From contig NZ_JBCDNA010000002.1 of NCBI RefSeq assembly GCF_038433205.1, positions 62,001 through 126,000 on the forward strand: a stretch of 64,000 bases of DNA. Direction: 5' to 3'. This document shows positions 35,911 to 45,527 of this stretch, one piece after another. Under the pieces are notes generated by a model. That model did no database searches. It was not told the origin of the DNA and saw nothing but the letters and a program-made list of their open reading frames with translations. Origin of the DNA: Lutimonas vermicola. Lineage in GTDB: Bacteria > Bacteroidota > Bacteroidia > Flavobacteriales > Flavobacteriaceae. Position numbers and translations under genes: made by a program. The number at the start of each line of letters is the position of its first letter. Position 1 is the stretch's first letter.

Positions 35911-37542
35911 TTATTGATAAACTCTTACATAATCTATTTCCATAACCGATTCTGAGAAGTCCGGATCAATTGAGCCGCCCAAGGTTCCTCCCACGGCAAC
36001 ATTCATTATTAAAAACTGACTCGCATCAAATGGCCATGTGCCTTCATCTTTAACATCCGGTTCATAGCTGTAAAATTTCTCGTCATCAATCAGGAAACTG
36101 ATTTTATCACCAGACCATATGACCGAATAAACATGAAATTCACTTGTTTCATTGGTTATCGATGCAGACTTTACATTGACTGTGTTCCCTGAACTCGAAG
36201 GGGTGTGAATGGCACTTTGTACCGTTCCCGGGTTATTTCCAACATACTCCATTATATCTATTTCTCCACATTTGGGCCAGCCAACGGTTGTAAAGTTAGA
36301 ACCCAACATCCATATGGCAGGCCATGTACCTCCTGCACCGGCCAGTTTGGCTCTTACATCAACTCTTCCATAAGTGAAATCAAATTTATCTTGAGTCTTT
36401 AACCTTGCCGAAGTATATTCAGCGCCTTCGAAACTTTCCTTTTTTGCCGTTATCTTTAAAACTCCATCTGAAACGGTTACATTTTCAGTTCTGTCGGTAT
36501 AATATTGTGATTCATTATTACCCCAACCATTACTTCCTCTGCCAATATCATAGTTCCAATTCTCAGCTGAAGGAGCTCCGTCTGTATCGAATTCATCCTG
36601 CCATACCAAATTTGTAAAATCCTGATCTTTATTGGGATCATAATCCTCTGGCCTGAATTCATGATAATAAGCGATCTCTATACCTTCAAGTATAGGCTTA
36701 TGGTCACCTCTAACAGATAACAAATCATCTGTTAGTTCTAAAATTTTATAAACCTGGGCACCTGACCAAAACGACAAGGTACTATTTTCTACTTGTAAAT
36801 ATAACTCACCATCATCACCTCTAAAAATAAGGAAACCTGTATCTGTTTCTATTTTAGGGTCGGTATTGGTAATGTCAAGACATTCATCAACATACTGAGA
36901 AGGGTTGCTGTTTGGGAAGAAATATTGCACATCGGCCCAGCCAACAAGCGTCTCATTGTTTTCCCCTAATTCCATCTGATACGTATAATTATCATTTGCG
37001 TCATAACCAAAAATCAAAACATCGTCATAGGCGCAAGGGCTTATAGAATTTGGAGGCGCTTTATAACCATTATTTTCATCGTTAAACGCAGCATCTGCTC
37101 CCCAGTGGCCTTCTTCTTTTTGGTTCCAAACCCATCGCTTGCTGCCGTCACCTGCAATTTTCCTTAAAATATCAGGATCAATTAAAAGTCGTACGGACAG
37201 ATCCACGCTGATTGTTTTGGAAGATGCTATTCCTCCTGGGCCATAGGCTATAACAGTAATAATCTGAGAGTAATCTCCAGATCGGATATACTGATACTGG
37301 GCCGTTTCACCCGGGCTGACAACAACAGGTTCTGCGTTCTCCTTAAAAATAACATGTATCGTAAGGGCATTATCCGCTGTTGTGGTTACTGTTACGTTAC
37401 CTGACTCATCATCAAAAACCTGGGCCGTGATATCCAGGTTTGTGGGAACCAAAAGCGTTTCCAGCTTTGGTTCATCTTCCTGGCATCCATTTATTCCCAG
37501 AATGAGCAGCAAATAAAATATGCTTTTATATATAGTCTTCAT
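35911..37542 (-). CDS. GH16 laminarinase with long N-terminal extension, lipoprotein
   Basis: 543 residues, lipobox INGC (Cys20). An N-terminal Ig/PKD-like domain (about 30-115), then a Trp/Tyr-rich domain (about 118-300; WVWNQKEEGHWGADAAF at its start) that I do not recognise, then the catalytic domain (about 310-543) with WGNNESQYYTD, YGRVDVRAKL, WPAIWMLG and CGEIDIMEYVG (nucleophile E427, D429, acid/base E432). It should be the surface endo-beta-1,3-glucanase acting next to SusC/SusD. The middle domain may bind glucan. Encoded 19 bp after the multi-module binding protein. Confidence 0.93.
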   Translation of the reverse strand: MKTIYKSIFYLLLILGINGCQEDEPKLETLLVPTNLDITAQVFDDESGNVTVTTTADNALTIHVIFKENAEPVVVSPGETAQYQYIRSGDYSQIITVIAYGPGGIASSKTISVDLSVRLLIDPDILRKIAGDGSKRWVWNQKEEGHWGADAAFNDENNGYKAPPNSISPCAYDDVLIFGYDANDNYTYQMELGENNETLVGWADVQYFFPNSNPSQYVDECLDITNTDPKIETDTGFLIFRGDDGELYLQVENSTLSFWSGAQVYKILELTDDLLSVRGDHKPILEGIEIAYYHEFRPEDYDPNKDQDFTNLVWQDEFDTDGAPSAENWNYDIGRGSNGWGNNESQYYTDRTENVTVSDGVLKITAKKESFEGAEYTSARLKTQDKFDFTYGRVDVRAKLAGAGGTWPAIWMLGSNFTTVGWPKCGEIDIMEYVGNNPGTVQSAIHTPSSSGNTVNVKSASITNETSEFHVYSVIWSGDKISFLIDDEKFYSYEPDVKDEGTWPFDASQFLIMNVAVGGTLGGSIDPDFSESVMEIDYVRVYQ

Positions 37543-37561
37543 ATCGTTATATTTTATCTTC

Positions 37562-40500
37562 TTATTCTTGAATTATGTCATCAATATAGAATGTTCCAGC
37601 TGCTGTTCCCGGGCCATCAACAAAAATAACCATAGTTGCATATTGTCCTGTTGGAACAAAAGGTTCTCCAACACCCTGGTTGCCATCTATATAACTTTTA
37701 GTAGCACTGGTAGCAAAATCAAAGGTTAATTCCTCCCAGCCTGTTCCTCCGTGATTCACTGAAACTTCATTCTGCCGCTCTCCACTAACACCACCTTCAA
37801 ACTTCAATAAAATTGGTAAAGAACTTGTTGACCATACCTTTATTTTGATCGTTTTATTGGCACTAAAATCTACGGGTGTTTGCATGTTAACCACAATAGC
37901 TTCCCAATTTACTCCTGCATTTTCAATAGCCCCTACTTTGGAAGCAACATTATTGTCACCTCCGGGCGCAGGATTGTCCACCAAGCTGAAAGAACCATCT
38001 ATTGATCCTGCATAGTCAACGGAAGGATCATCAAAACTAAGAGGCAATTCAATTGACCCTGAAGGCCCACTGCTTGAAGCAGACAAAGTAATGTTATCGA
38101 AGTAAACCACATTTTCCTGGGTTCTGGCATCAAAATCCGGGAAGATAACAATGGCATCAATATCTGTTGAACTGGGTTCGCCAATTTTTCCTGAAAAATC
38201 AAAGATGATTTCTTCCCATTCGTTGATCTTGGTGTTCTTTATTTTTATTTCACCCGTAGATGCCTTATTCGATTCAAACTTTATTCCCACATCACTGATT
38301 ACCGATTTCCAAACCATTATAGAAACAAGGCTGTTCGAGGCATCCAAAGTAAATTTCTGGCTCAAAGGAGTCACAGTACCTGCATAATCTGCCCCGCCAA
38401 ATGGCGCTGTAAATTTCGCTACGGTTGCGCTTGTATTCGCTCCTGACATATCCGGGTTCTCAATTACTTCCAATGGAGGCGTATCAGCTTCAAAAACATC
38501 AAATGTTGAAGTCCCACCTGTCTCACCGGTTTCAAAATCTATTGGGAAACTGGTTGGCCCGCCGGCTGGTGGATTGGTTCCTGAATCCCCGAACACTTGT
38601 TTAAGGTTGTCAAAATAATAGACCGAATCATCACAGGCTTGATCCCTGTCAAAATAAACGATTATGCTTTTGAAGGTTTTATCTGAATGTGCCGAGAAAT
38701 CAAAAGTCAATTCTTCCCATTCTCCCACTTTGGTCATTTCCTGATTAATGGCGACAAGAGGAGCGGTATTCGGATAAGGCTCAAATTCCAACTGTAAGGT
38801 TACGGTTGTCGTTTTCGATTCTCCATAGACCATCAAGCTAAATGCCTTATTGGTAGCTGTGGTTAAATCAATAGGGTTGGCAAGTGCTTTACCCACACCA
38901 GACCAGGTTTCGCATGGAGCTGATTTTACATAACTCTGTACGTTACAACTTTCGTTAATTCCCGAAGGATCCGGATTGGATACAATTTCAGAATCTATAT
39001 TTCCAAATGGCTCAAAAGCATGGTCCAGGTCGTTAGTTTTAAACGTCCAGTTAATATCGCCGGCCGCAGGATCAATGTTTTCATCCATTTCGTCAGCACA
39101 TGCTACAGCTGCTCCGGCTTGCTCTATATCATCAATATAAAATGTTCCGGCTGTTGTTCCACCAAAATCAACAAAGATGACCATGGTAGCATACTGTCCC
39201 GTAGGAACAAAAGGTTCTCCTACACCTTGATTTCCATCTATATAACTTTTTACTGCATTGTTCGCATAGTCAAAGGTCAAATCTTCCCATCCGGTTCCGC
39301 CGTGTGTCACCAAAACTTCATTCTGGCGTTCTCCATTAACTCCACCTTCGAACTTCATTAATATGGGCAATGAAGCTGTCGACCACAATTTCATAGTTAT
39401 GGTCTTGTCGCCACTAAAGTCAACCGGTGTATCTAAATTCATGACTACGGCCTCATAGGCTTCTCCTCCATTTTCAATGGCTCCTACTTTGGAAGCAACA
39501 TCATTAGCTCCTCCCGGGGCAGGATTATCCACCACGCTAAAATTACCTTCAACTGACCCAACATAGTCAACTGATGAATCATCAAAACTAATCGGAAGCT
39601 CAAATGGAGTCGTAAAAAGATTTTCCTGTTCTATGTCATCAATATAGAAAGTTCCTGCAGTGGTTCCTGCAAAGTCAACAAAAATGACCATGGTTGCATA
39701 TTTCCCTGTAGGTACAAAAGGTTCTCCTACACCCTGGTTGCCATCAATATAACTCTTCGTGGCATCAGTTGCATAATCAAAAGTCAAGTCTTCCCAACCT
39801 GTTCCACCATGTATTACTACTACTTCATTTTCGCGTTCTCCATCAACTCCTCCTTCAAACTTCATAGCTATAGGAATAGAGGTTGTTGACCATAATTTTA
39901 TGGTAATCTTCTTGTTGGAACTAAAATCTACAGGTGTTCCCAGATTGACTACAATGGCTTCATAAGCATCTCCTGCATTTTCAATCGCACCTACTTTTGT
40001 ATCGATATTATTAGCTCCTCCCTTTGATTGAATATCCACGACACTGAAAGCACCATCTATATTTCCTTCATAATTTACCGCAGGATCATCAAAAGTAATT
40101 GGCAGGGCAATAGCACCTGATGCTTCTGCTATCGTAATAACTTTTGTATATTCCAAGGTTGTAGCACTGGCACCTATGGCAACTACTCTCACGGTATAAT
40201 CACCTGTGGCATCATATATATGCTCTATGGTCTCATCAGGCATCAACTGCGTAGGCTCTTCATCATCTGCATCTCCATAGTAAACCTCAAATAAGGTTGC
40301 ATTTACAGCTGTTGCACTCACTTTAATTAATTTTGGATCTGGAGAACTCTGATCTATCGTTACTTCCAAATCTTCCGGGGCACTAAATGAAATCGTTAGC
40401 ATCTGTGCATACTCGCTGGTAAGGTTTGTTGATCCTACACCAACGATCCTAGCCTTATATTCTCCCTCGCCATAGATATGATCCAGAGATCCGCCGGGAG

Positions 40501-40738
40501 TAACAATTTCAGGTTCTTCATTGGCGGATTCTCCCCAATAAACCTTAAATGATTCTGCTCCTTCTCCGGATGGGGTTACTGTAACCAATCCTGTGTCATC
40601 TCGTGTTATTTCAAAATTAGCCGTAACATCCGTAGGCGCCGAGATTTCTTGAAATGCATAAGAAACGTCGTTTTTTTCACAGGCCACAAAGGCTGATCCA
40701 AAAATAATTAATACTAAAAGGGTTTTTAAATATTTCAT
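37562..40738 (-). CDS. Multi-modular surface glycan-binding lipoprotein
   Basis: 1058 residues, lipobox FVAC (Cys20). Two PKD/Ig-like modules (about 34-118 and 120-203; each with a pattern like EVYYGDADDEEPT..IYDATGDYTVRVV) lead into five jelly-roll-like modules. Modules 1 (212-371), 2 (381-541) and 5 (898-1058) are near-identical to each other, each containing FEGGV.GER and SYIDGNQGVGEPFVPTG and ending TFYIDDI. Modules 3 and 4 (about 545-885) share the fold pattern (WEELTFDF, YYFDN) but differ in sequence. No catalytic pair is visible. Position right after susD suggests a SusE/F-type binding protein that holds laminarin through several equivalent sites. Confidence 0.85.
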   Translation of the reverse strand: MKYLKTLLVLIIFGSAFVACEKNDVSYAFQEISAPTDVTANFEITRDDTGLVTVTPSGEGAESFKVYWGESANEEPEIVTPGGSLDHIYGEGEYKARIVGVGSTNLTSEYAQMLTISFSAPEDLEVTIDQSSPDPKLIKVSATAVNATLFEVYYGDADDEEPTQLMPDETIEHIYDATGDYTVRVVAIGASATTLEYTKVITIAEASGAIALPITFDDPAVNYEGNIDGAFSVVDIQSKGGANNIDTKVGAIENAGDAYEAIVVNLGTPVDFSSNKKITIKLWSTTSIPIAMKFEGGVDGERENEVVVIHGGTGWEDLTFDYATDATKSYIDGNQGVGEPFVPTGKYATMVIFVDFAGTTAGTFYIDDIEQENLFTTPFELPISFDDSSVDYVGSVEGNFSVVDNPAPGGANDVASKVGAIENGGEAYEAVVMNLDTPVDFSGDKTITMKLWSTASLPILMKFEGGVNGERQNEVLVTHGGTGWEDLTFDYANNAVKSYIDGNQGVGEPFVPTGQYATMVIFVDFGGTTAGTFYIDDIEQAGAAVACADEMDENIDPAAGDINWTFKTNDLDHAFEPFGNIDSEIVSNPDPSGINESCNVQSYVKSAPCETWSGVGKALANPIDLTTATNKAFSLMVYGESKTTTVTLQLEFEPYPNTAPLVAINQEMTKVGEWEELTFDFSAHSDKTFKSIIVYFDRDQACDDSVYYFDNLKQVFGDSGTNPPAGGPTSFPIDFETGETGGTSTFDVFEADTPPLEVIENPDMSGANTSATVAKFTAPFGGADYAGTVTPLSQKFTLDASNSLVSIMVWKSVISDVGIKFESNKASTGEIKIKNTKINEWEEIIFDFSGKIGEPSSTDIDAIVIFPDFDARTQENVVYFDNITLSASSSGPSGSIELPLSFDDPSVDYAGSIDGSFSLVDNPAPGGDNNVASKVGAIENAGVNWEAIVVNMQTPVDFSANKTIKIKVWSTSSLPILLKFEGGVSGERQNEVSVNHGGTGWEELTFDFATSATKSYIDGNQGVGEPFVPTGQYATMVIFVDGPGTAAGTFYIDDIIQE
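37565..38047 (-). repeat. Carbohydrate-binding-like module repeat, copy C (module 5)
   Basis: Codes for residues 898-1058 of the binding protein. Shares long near-identical DNA blocks with 39116-39598 and 39626-40105, for example the bases around 37650-37700 encoding SYIDGNQGVGEPFVPTG. Such high DNA identity points to recent duplication or gene conversion. Confidence 0.85.
39116..39598 (-). repeat. Carbohydrate-binding-like module repeat, copy B (module 2)
   Basis: Codes for residues 381-541. Closest by eye to copy C: both carry VVDNPAPGG, ASKVGAIEN and GERQNEV where copy A differs. Confidence 0.85.
39626..40105 (-). repeat. Carbohydrate-binding-like module repeat, copy A (module 1)
   Basis: Codes for residues 212-371, following the two Ig-like modules. 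It differs most in the segment VVDIQSKGGANNIDTK; the rest closely follows copies B and C. Confidence 0.85.
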
Positions 40739-40759
40739 CTTTCTTCTTTTTATGTGTTT

Positions 40760-42223
40760 TTAATAACCTGGGTTTTGTGCCCAACGATCTCCTGCTAACT
40801 CTATTTCTATGGATGGAATGGGGAATAATTCATTTTTTCCGCTTGTAAATCCTTGTATTTCCTGCGCTGCTCTTTTGGTTCTCACCAAATCAAAGAAATG
40901 ATGACCTTCACCTAACAGTTCGACACGTCTTTCTTTATAGATCGCTTCTGTCAAAGCAGGACCGGTTAGATCGAGTTCTGATAATCCGGCTCTATCCCTT
41001 ACGCGGTTTAAGTATATTTGTGCCTGACCATCTCCAAGACCTCCCCTGTTCAAGGCTTCGGCTGCCATTAACAGTACATCTGCAAATCGAATGGCCCTGT
41101 AATTATTAGGGTTAGTCAGATTAGCATCTCCAGTGTTTAAGTCTCCCTTGCGAGCAATATATTTTCTGTTATAATATCCGGTATGCTTGTAGCCCTCTGA
41201 GAAAGTAGCATCGTTAGCAACTGACCAGGCATCAATATCGAGTATGGCTACATCCTTTCTAAGGTCACCTTCTTCGAATTGATCAACCGCCTCTTGAGTG
41301 GGTACATTAAAACTAAATCCTGATTCAAAATCAGGTCCGGTATAATTCCTGATACCATTGAACCCGACGGCTACATTACCCTCACTACATTGTAAACATC
41401 CAAATCCGGCTCCTTCTTTGTCAGTATACTGAATTTCAAAAACAGATTCTATACCGTTTTCGCCATCCTGTTCAAAAATCGTATCGTAATCCTCAACCAA
41501 ATCATAAGGTCCGCCAATAACCTGTTCTAAATACTCTACTGCTTTTGGAAAATTTTCCTGATACAGATAGGCTTTTCCCAATAGGGCCTGAGCAGCTCCT
41601 TTGGTAGCCCTTCCGGTTTCTGCTTCGTCCCACGAGGCCGGTAAATTATCTGCAGCATAGATCAAATCCAGTTGTATCTGGGCATAGACTTCTGCTTTAG
41701 GAGTTCTTTCTATTTCAAACTGGTCGCCAAACTGAATCCTTTCATCCACTGCAAGTGGAACGTCTCCAAACCACTTCACCAATTCAAAATAGTAATAGGC
41801 TCTTAGAAAACGCGCCTGTGCAAGTACAACGTTCTTACCCGGGAAATCAGTTTTATCCTGAAACTCCATGATGTAGTTGGCCCTGTTCACGCCTGCGTAC
41901 ATCCAGCTCCAAATGTCTCTCAACTGCTGATTTACGGGTGTATGGATCATTTCGTCAATTTCCTGTATCCCCAGGACATCGGTGGCGCTTTCACCTCCCG
42001 AAAGGGTATTGTCAGATGCAATTTCACCCAACATTACGTTTATATAGGATGATTGCAACAAGTCATAAGCACCTATCAGGGCATCCTGATAATCAGCTTC
42101 CTCATTGAAAAAATCTTCTGAATTTGGATCTTGTGAATCAACATCCACAAAATCATCACTACAGGAAGTAACTATTACAAATAGAAACAATAACAGTACT
42201 GATGTTAATTTAAGTGTTTTCAT
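40760..42223 (-). CDS. susD: SusD/RagB-family outer-membrane lipoprotein
   Basis: 487 residues, lipobox VTSC (Cys21). SusD features: FVDVDSQDPNSEDFFN after the anchor, helical TPR-like core (QARFLRAYYYFELVKWFGDVP; RATKGAAQALLGKAYLY), the RAIRFADVLLMAAEALN segment, and the C-terminal YKERRVELLGEGHHFFDLVR block, which is a family hallmark. It forms the lid of the SusC pore and binds the incoming oligosaccharide, here presumably beta-1,3-glucan. Encoded 5 bp after susC. Confidence 0.96.
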   Translation of the reverse strand: MKTLKLTSVLLLFLFVIVTSCSDDFVDVDSQDPNSEDFFNEEADYQDALIGAYDLLQSSYINVMLGEIASDNTLSGGESATDVLGIQEIDEMIHTPVNQQLRDIWSWMYAGVNRANYIMEFQDKTDFPGKNVVLAQARFLRAYYYFELVKWFGDVPLAVDERIQFGDQFEIERTPKAEVYAQIQLDLIYAADNLPASWDEAETGRATKGAAQALLGKAYLYQENFPKAVEYLEQVIGGPYDLVEDYDTIFEQDGENGIESVFEIQYTDKEGAGFGCLQCSEGNVAVGFNGIRNYTGPDFESGFSFNVPTQEAVDQFEEGDLRKDVAILDIDAWSVANDATFSEGYKHTGYYNRKYIARKGDLNTGDANLTNPNNYRAIRFADVLLMAAEALNRGGLGDGQAQIYLNRVRDRAGLSELDLTGPALTEAIYKERRVELLGEGHHFFDLVRTKRAAQEIQGFTSGKNELFPIPSIEIELAGDRWAQNPGY

Positions 42224-42228
42224 AGTTA

Positions 42229-45200
42229 TTAAAATTTAAGATTTACACCCAGCATATAGGTTCTTGGAATTGGATAAAATCCTTGATCTATACCGCCTCC
42301 AATAGGTGCACCTGAAGAAGCTGATGGGTCATATCCCTTGTATTTTGTGAATGTATAAGCATTGTTGACGGAGGTATATATCCTGAATTTGTCAATACCT
42401 TTGGAATTATCCATATTAAATGCGTAACCCAGTTGAATATTTTGAATTCTCAAATAGGAACCATCTTCAACATAAAAATCTGACAATAAACCATTTGAAT
42501 TAGGCCCTGTAGTAACTCTTGGAAAAGAGTCAGTACTGCCCTCACCTGTCCATCTGTTCAAGAAGTAAGTGCTTCTGTTGGTCAGAGGCTGGTTACGTTC
42601 ATAATTCCTGATGATCTCGTTACCAATTGAGGAGAAAAAGGAAGCGCTAAAATCCCAGTTTTTATAATTCATTCCCAGGTTAAGCCCCATTGACCATGGT
42701 GCTATCGGGTCTCCAATATATGTTCTGTCGTTTTCGTCAATCTGACCATCTTCATTGATATCCACATATCTCAAATCTCCGGGTGAAGCATTTACCTGTG
42801 TTGCATGATTATCTACTTCATTTTGGTTTTGAAATATTCCATCCGTTTTAAGGCCATAAAAATAACCTATGGGTTGTCCGACTTCCATTCTCGCAGGAGG
42901 ATCTTGTCCTACTCCAAAAGATCCGCCCGGAACAAATCCATTCTCACTGGCAACAAATGTAACTTCGTTCTTTAAATAGGTCATGTTGTAACTAATGTTG
43001 AATCTAAAATCATCAGAAACATCATCACTAAAGCCAATCTGAAATTCAAAACCTTTATTTTCAACCGAACCAGCATTGACAATTGGTGGTCTTGATCCGG
43101 GTGCTGAAGCTCCAAGAATTCCTGAAACCTGAGGAACAAGCAACAAATCATCAGTGGTCTTGTTGAAGTAATCCATGGTGACATTTATCTTGTTATCCAA
43201 AAAAGTCATATCCAGACCCACATCAAAAGTCTTTTGTCTCTCCCATTTGATTTCAGGGTTAGCCAGGGCGCCTTCAGCCCTTCCAAAGATCAGCTCGTCA
43301 TTAAGCACATAGGTGGCTTCTCCGTTTAAAAGGGAAACAAAGCCATAGTCAGGAATACGGTCATTTCCAACGATACCGTAACTTACTCTCCACTTCAAGA
43401 AATTTAGCCAGGAGCTTTTTTCCATAAATGACTCGTCCGACATGACCCATCCGGCCGAAACAGAAGGGAAGTACCCAACCCTGTTTTCAGGCCCGAACCT
43501 TGTCGATGCATCTCTACGCAAAACAACTGACAAGAGGTATTTTCCTTTGTAATCGTATTGCGCTCTGGTAAAATAAGACAGTAACCTAGTATCATAAGTA
43601 TCGCCTCCATTAAGGTAATTATCAACAACATCAGTTGCGTTTTCTATACTGGCATTCTCATAGGAATTACCTGGAATATCAAATCCGGTTAATCCTGAAA
43701 ACTTTCCGCTGAATTGAATAACTTCCATCGCAAGCAAGGCGTTTAGGTTATGGTCATCACCGAATGTATTTTTATACGTAAGGAAATTATTCCAGGTATA
43801 ATCTCTGTAGATATTCTGATATTCAGTCACAACATTTCTGTCAACATTAAATACCTTACCTGATCCATAGTAAACTTCAGGCGAAAACACTTTTCCCGAA
43901 ACCTCCGCATAATTGAACTGAAACCTGGTTTCAATATTAAAATTTTCCAGGAAGGAATAATTGAGACCAATTACTCCACTTATTTTCTCGTTTTTGGTAT
44001 TGTTATAAGTATTTTCAATCTGTGCCTGAGGGTTAATGACCTCGTTACCGAGCCCTTCTGCCAGGGTGTAATCTCCATTTTCATCCCTAACGGTCAAATT
44101 AGGTGCCATATTCAAGGCATTAAACAAAACTGAACCCAGCGTGTTCTCAAGTAAATTTTTTCTGTTTGTAGTCGTATAAATGGCTGAGGTAGTTAGCTTG
44201 AAATTTTTTAGAAAATCGAGGTTATAATTTACCCTGCCCGTAAAACGATTAAAATTCGCATCACTGCCTCCCACAATACCATCTTGTGTTAGATAGGAAG
44301 TCCCGACTGAAAGTTTTGAGTTTTCCCAACCCTTGTTGACCGAAAAATTAATATCCGATATTGGGGCCGTTTGAAATATTTCATCTTGCCAGTTTGTTCC
44401 TGAGCCAAGTTGTGTAAAATCTAAAAAAGGTGGAGTGTCTCCCCCGGCCACGAAGGCCTCATTCACCAAAACTGCGTATTCAGTTGCATCTAAAACCGGT
44501 ATTTCCCTTGTCGTTTGCTGAATCCCTCCATAGGCATCCAATTCAAATGTCAGGTCACTGCTTTTCGTACCTGACTTGGTCGTAATCAAAATAACTCCAT
44601 TGGCAGCTCTTACTCCATATATACCGGCTGTCGCATCTTTCAATACGTTAATACTCTCAATATCATTTGGATTGATCACACTTAAATCTTCAATCACGTT
44701 TCCATCAACAAGAATTAATGGATTGTTGTTCCCATTAGTGGTTACCCCACGAATTCGAATATTGGATGCACTACCTGGCGAACCGGATTGGGATGTAACA
44801 CTTACACCCGATACCTGACCTTGCAGGGCTTGTTCTACCCGAACTGGATTTAATTTTTCGATTGCATCAGCTCCTACCACCGCAACCGCTCCGGTAATCT
44901 CCTTTTTAGCCTGAGTTCCGTAACCAATGAGAATAACCTCATCCAGGGCCTCAGCGTCTTCCTGAAGCGTAATGGTTAAAGGTGTATCATTTTCAATCTG
45001 GACTTCATAGGTCTGAAACCCGACATATGAAAAAACAAGAACAGAAGAAAGGGGTACATCTTCAAGAGTGAAATTTCCATCAAAGTCGGTAGCAGTTCCA
45101 AGACTGCTTCCTTTCACCAGGATACTGACCCCCGGCAATGGAGAATCCGTGCTTTCATAAACCGTTCCCTTCACCGTCACATTCTGAGCAAAACTCGAGG

Positions 45201-45243
45201 TAAGGGCAAAAAAGAATACAAGTAAAAATATTTTTGACTTCAT
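42229..45243 (-). CDS. susC: SusC/RagA-family TonB-dependent transporter
   Basis: 1004 residues. Signal peptide (FFALTSSFAQ), carboxypeptidase-regulatory-like beta-sandwich (about 22-100, VKGTVYESTDSPLPGVSILV), the linker EVILIGYGTQ, plug domain (about 115-225 with GQVSGVSVTSQSG, NIRIRGV and LVDGNVIED), then a long beta-barrel ending in LGVNLKF with a C-terminal Phe. Imports oligosaccharides through the outer membrane using TonB energy, with SusD as lid. The first gene of the glucan locus; a 284-bp leader region separates it from the upstream regulator on the same strand. Confidence 0.96.
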   Translation of the reverse strand: MKSKIFLLVFFFALTSSFAQNVTVKGTVYESTDSPLPGVSILVKGSSLGTATDFDGNFTLEDVPLSSVLVFSYVGFQTYEVQIENDTPLTITLQEDAEALDEVILIGYGTQAKKEITGAVAVVGADAIEKLNPVRVEQALQGQVSGVSVTSQSGSPGSASNIRIRGVTTNGNNNPLILVDGNVIEDLSVINPNDIESINVLKDATAGIYGVRAANGVILITTKSGTKSSDLTFELDAYGGIQQTTREIPVLDATEYAVLVNEAFVAGGDTPPFLDFTQLGSGTNWQDEIFQTAPISDINFSVNKGWENSKLSVGTSYLTQDGIVGGSDANFNRFTGRVNYNLDFLKNFKLTTSAIYTTTNRKNLLENTLGSVLFNALNMAPNLTVRDENGDYTLAEGLGNEVINPQAQIENTYNNTKNEKISGVIGLNYSFLENFNIETRFQFNYAEVSGKVFSPEVYYGSGKVFNVDRNVVTEYQNIYRDYTWNNFLTYKNTFGDDHNLNALLAMEVIQFSGKFSGLTGFDIPGNSYENASIENATDVVDNYLNGGDTYDTRLLSYFTRAQYDYKGKYLLSVVLRRDASTRFGPENRVGYFPSVSAGWVMSDESFMEKSSWLNFLKWRVSYGIVGNDRIPDYGFVSLLNGEATYVLNDELIFGRAEGALANPEIKWERQKTFDVGLDMTFLDNKINVTMDYFNKTTDDLLLVPQVSGILGASAPGSRPPIVNAGSVENKGFEFQIGFSDDVSDDFRFNISYNMTYLKNEVTFVASENGFVPGGSFGVGQDPPARMEVGQPIGYFYGLKTDGIFQNQNEVDNHATQVNASPGDLRYVDINEDGQIDENDRTYIGDPIAPWSMGLNLGMNYKNWDFSASFFSSIGNEIIRNYERNQPLTNRSTYFLNRWTGEGSTDSFPRVTTGPNSNGLLSDFYVEDGSYLRIQNIQLGYAFNMDNSKGIDKFRIYTSVNNAYTFTKYKGYDPSASSGAPIGGGIDQGFYPIPRTYMLGVNLKF

Positions 45244-45527
45244 ATAACAAAATTTGAAGGGGTAATTTATGAGTCATAAATCATTTTTGAGCATTTTTAA
45301 CCTATACAAAAAATATACACGGAAGCTTTGTACGTTGATAAATGAGTACAGAATAATGATAAAATAGTACAAAAACCTGCATGCTTTAATAACATTGTAC
45401 TTATTATATGATCATTTAAATGCCACTAAAATAAATTCAAATTATACTTGAATGATGCACTGTTTTCTAAAAATGTTGTGGTAATGTTGTAGTGGAATCA
45501 GACGTTTCTTAACAATTGTAGGGTCCC
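45244..45527 (-). promoter_or_regulatory. Probable promoter/operator region of susC
   Basis: 284 bp, AT-rich. Four GTAC cores lie at 45330, 45346, 45367 and 45397, several as TTGTAC or GTACAA. A tandem 11-bp repeat (ATGTTGTGGTA, ATGTTGTAGTG) lies at 45473-45494, next to the end of the regulator gene. I found no pair of promoter elements with correct spacing; the nearest is TA-N3-TTTG read on the minus strand at 45307-45315. The assignment rests mainly on position. Confidence 0.4.
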
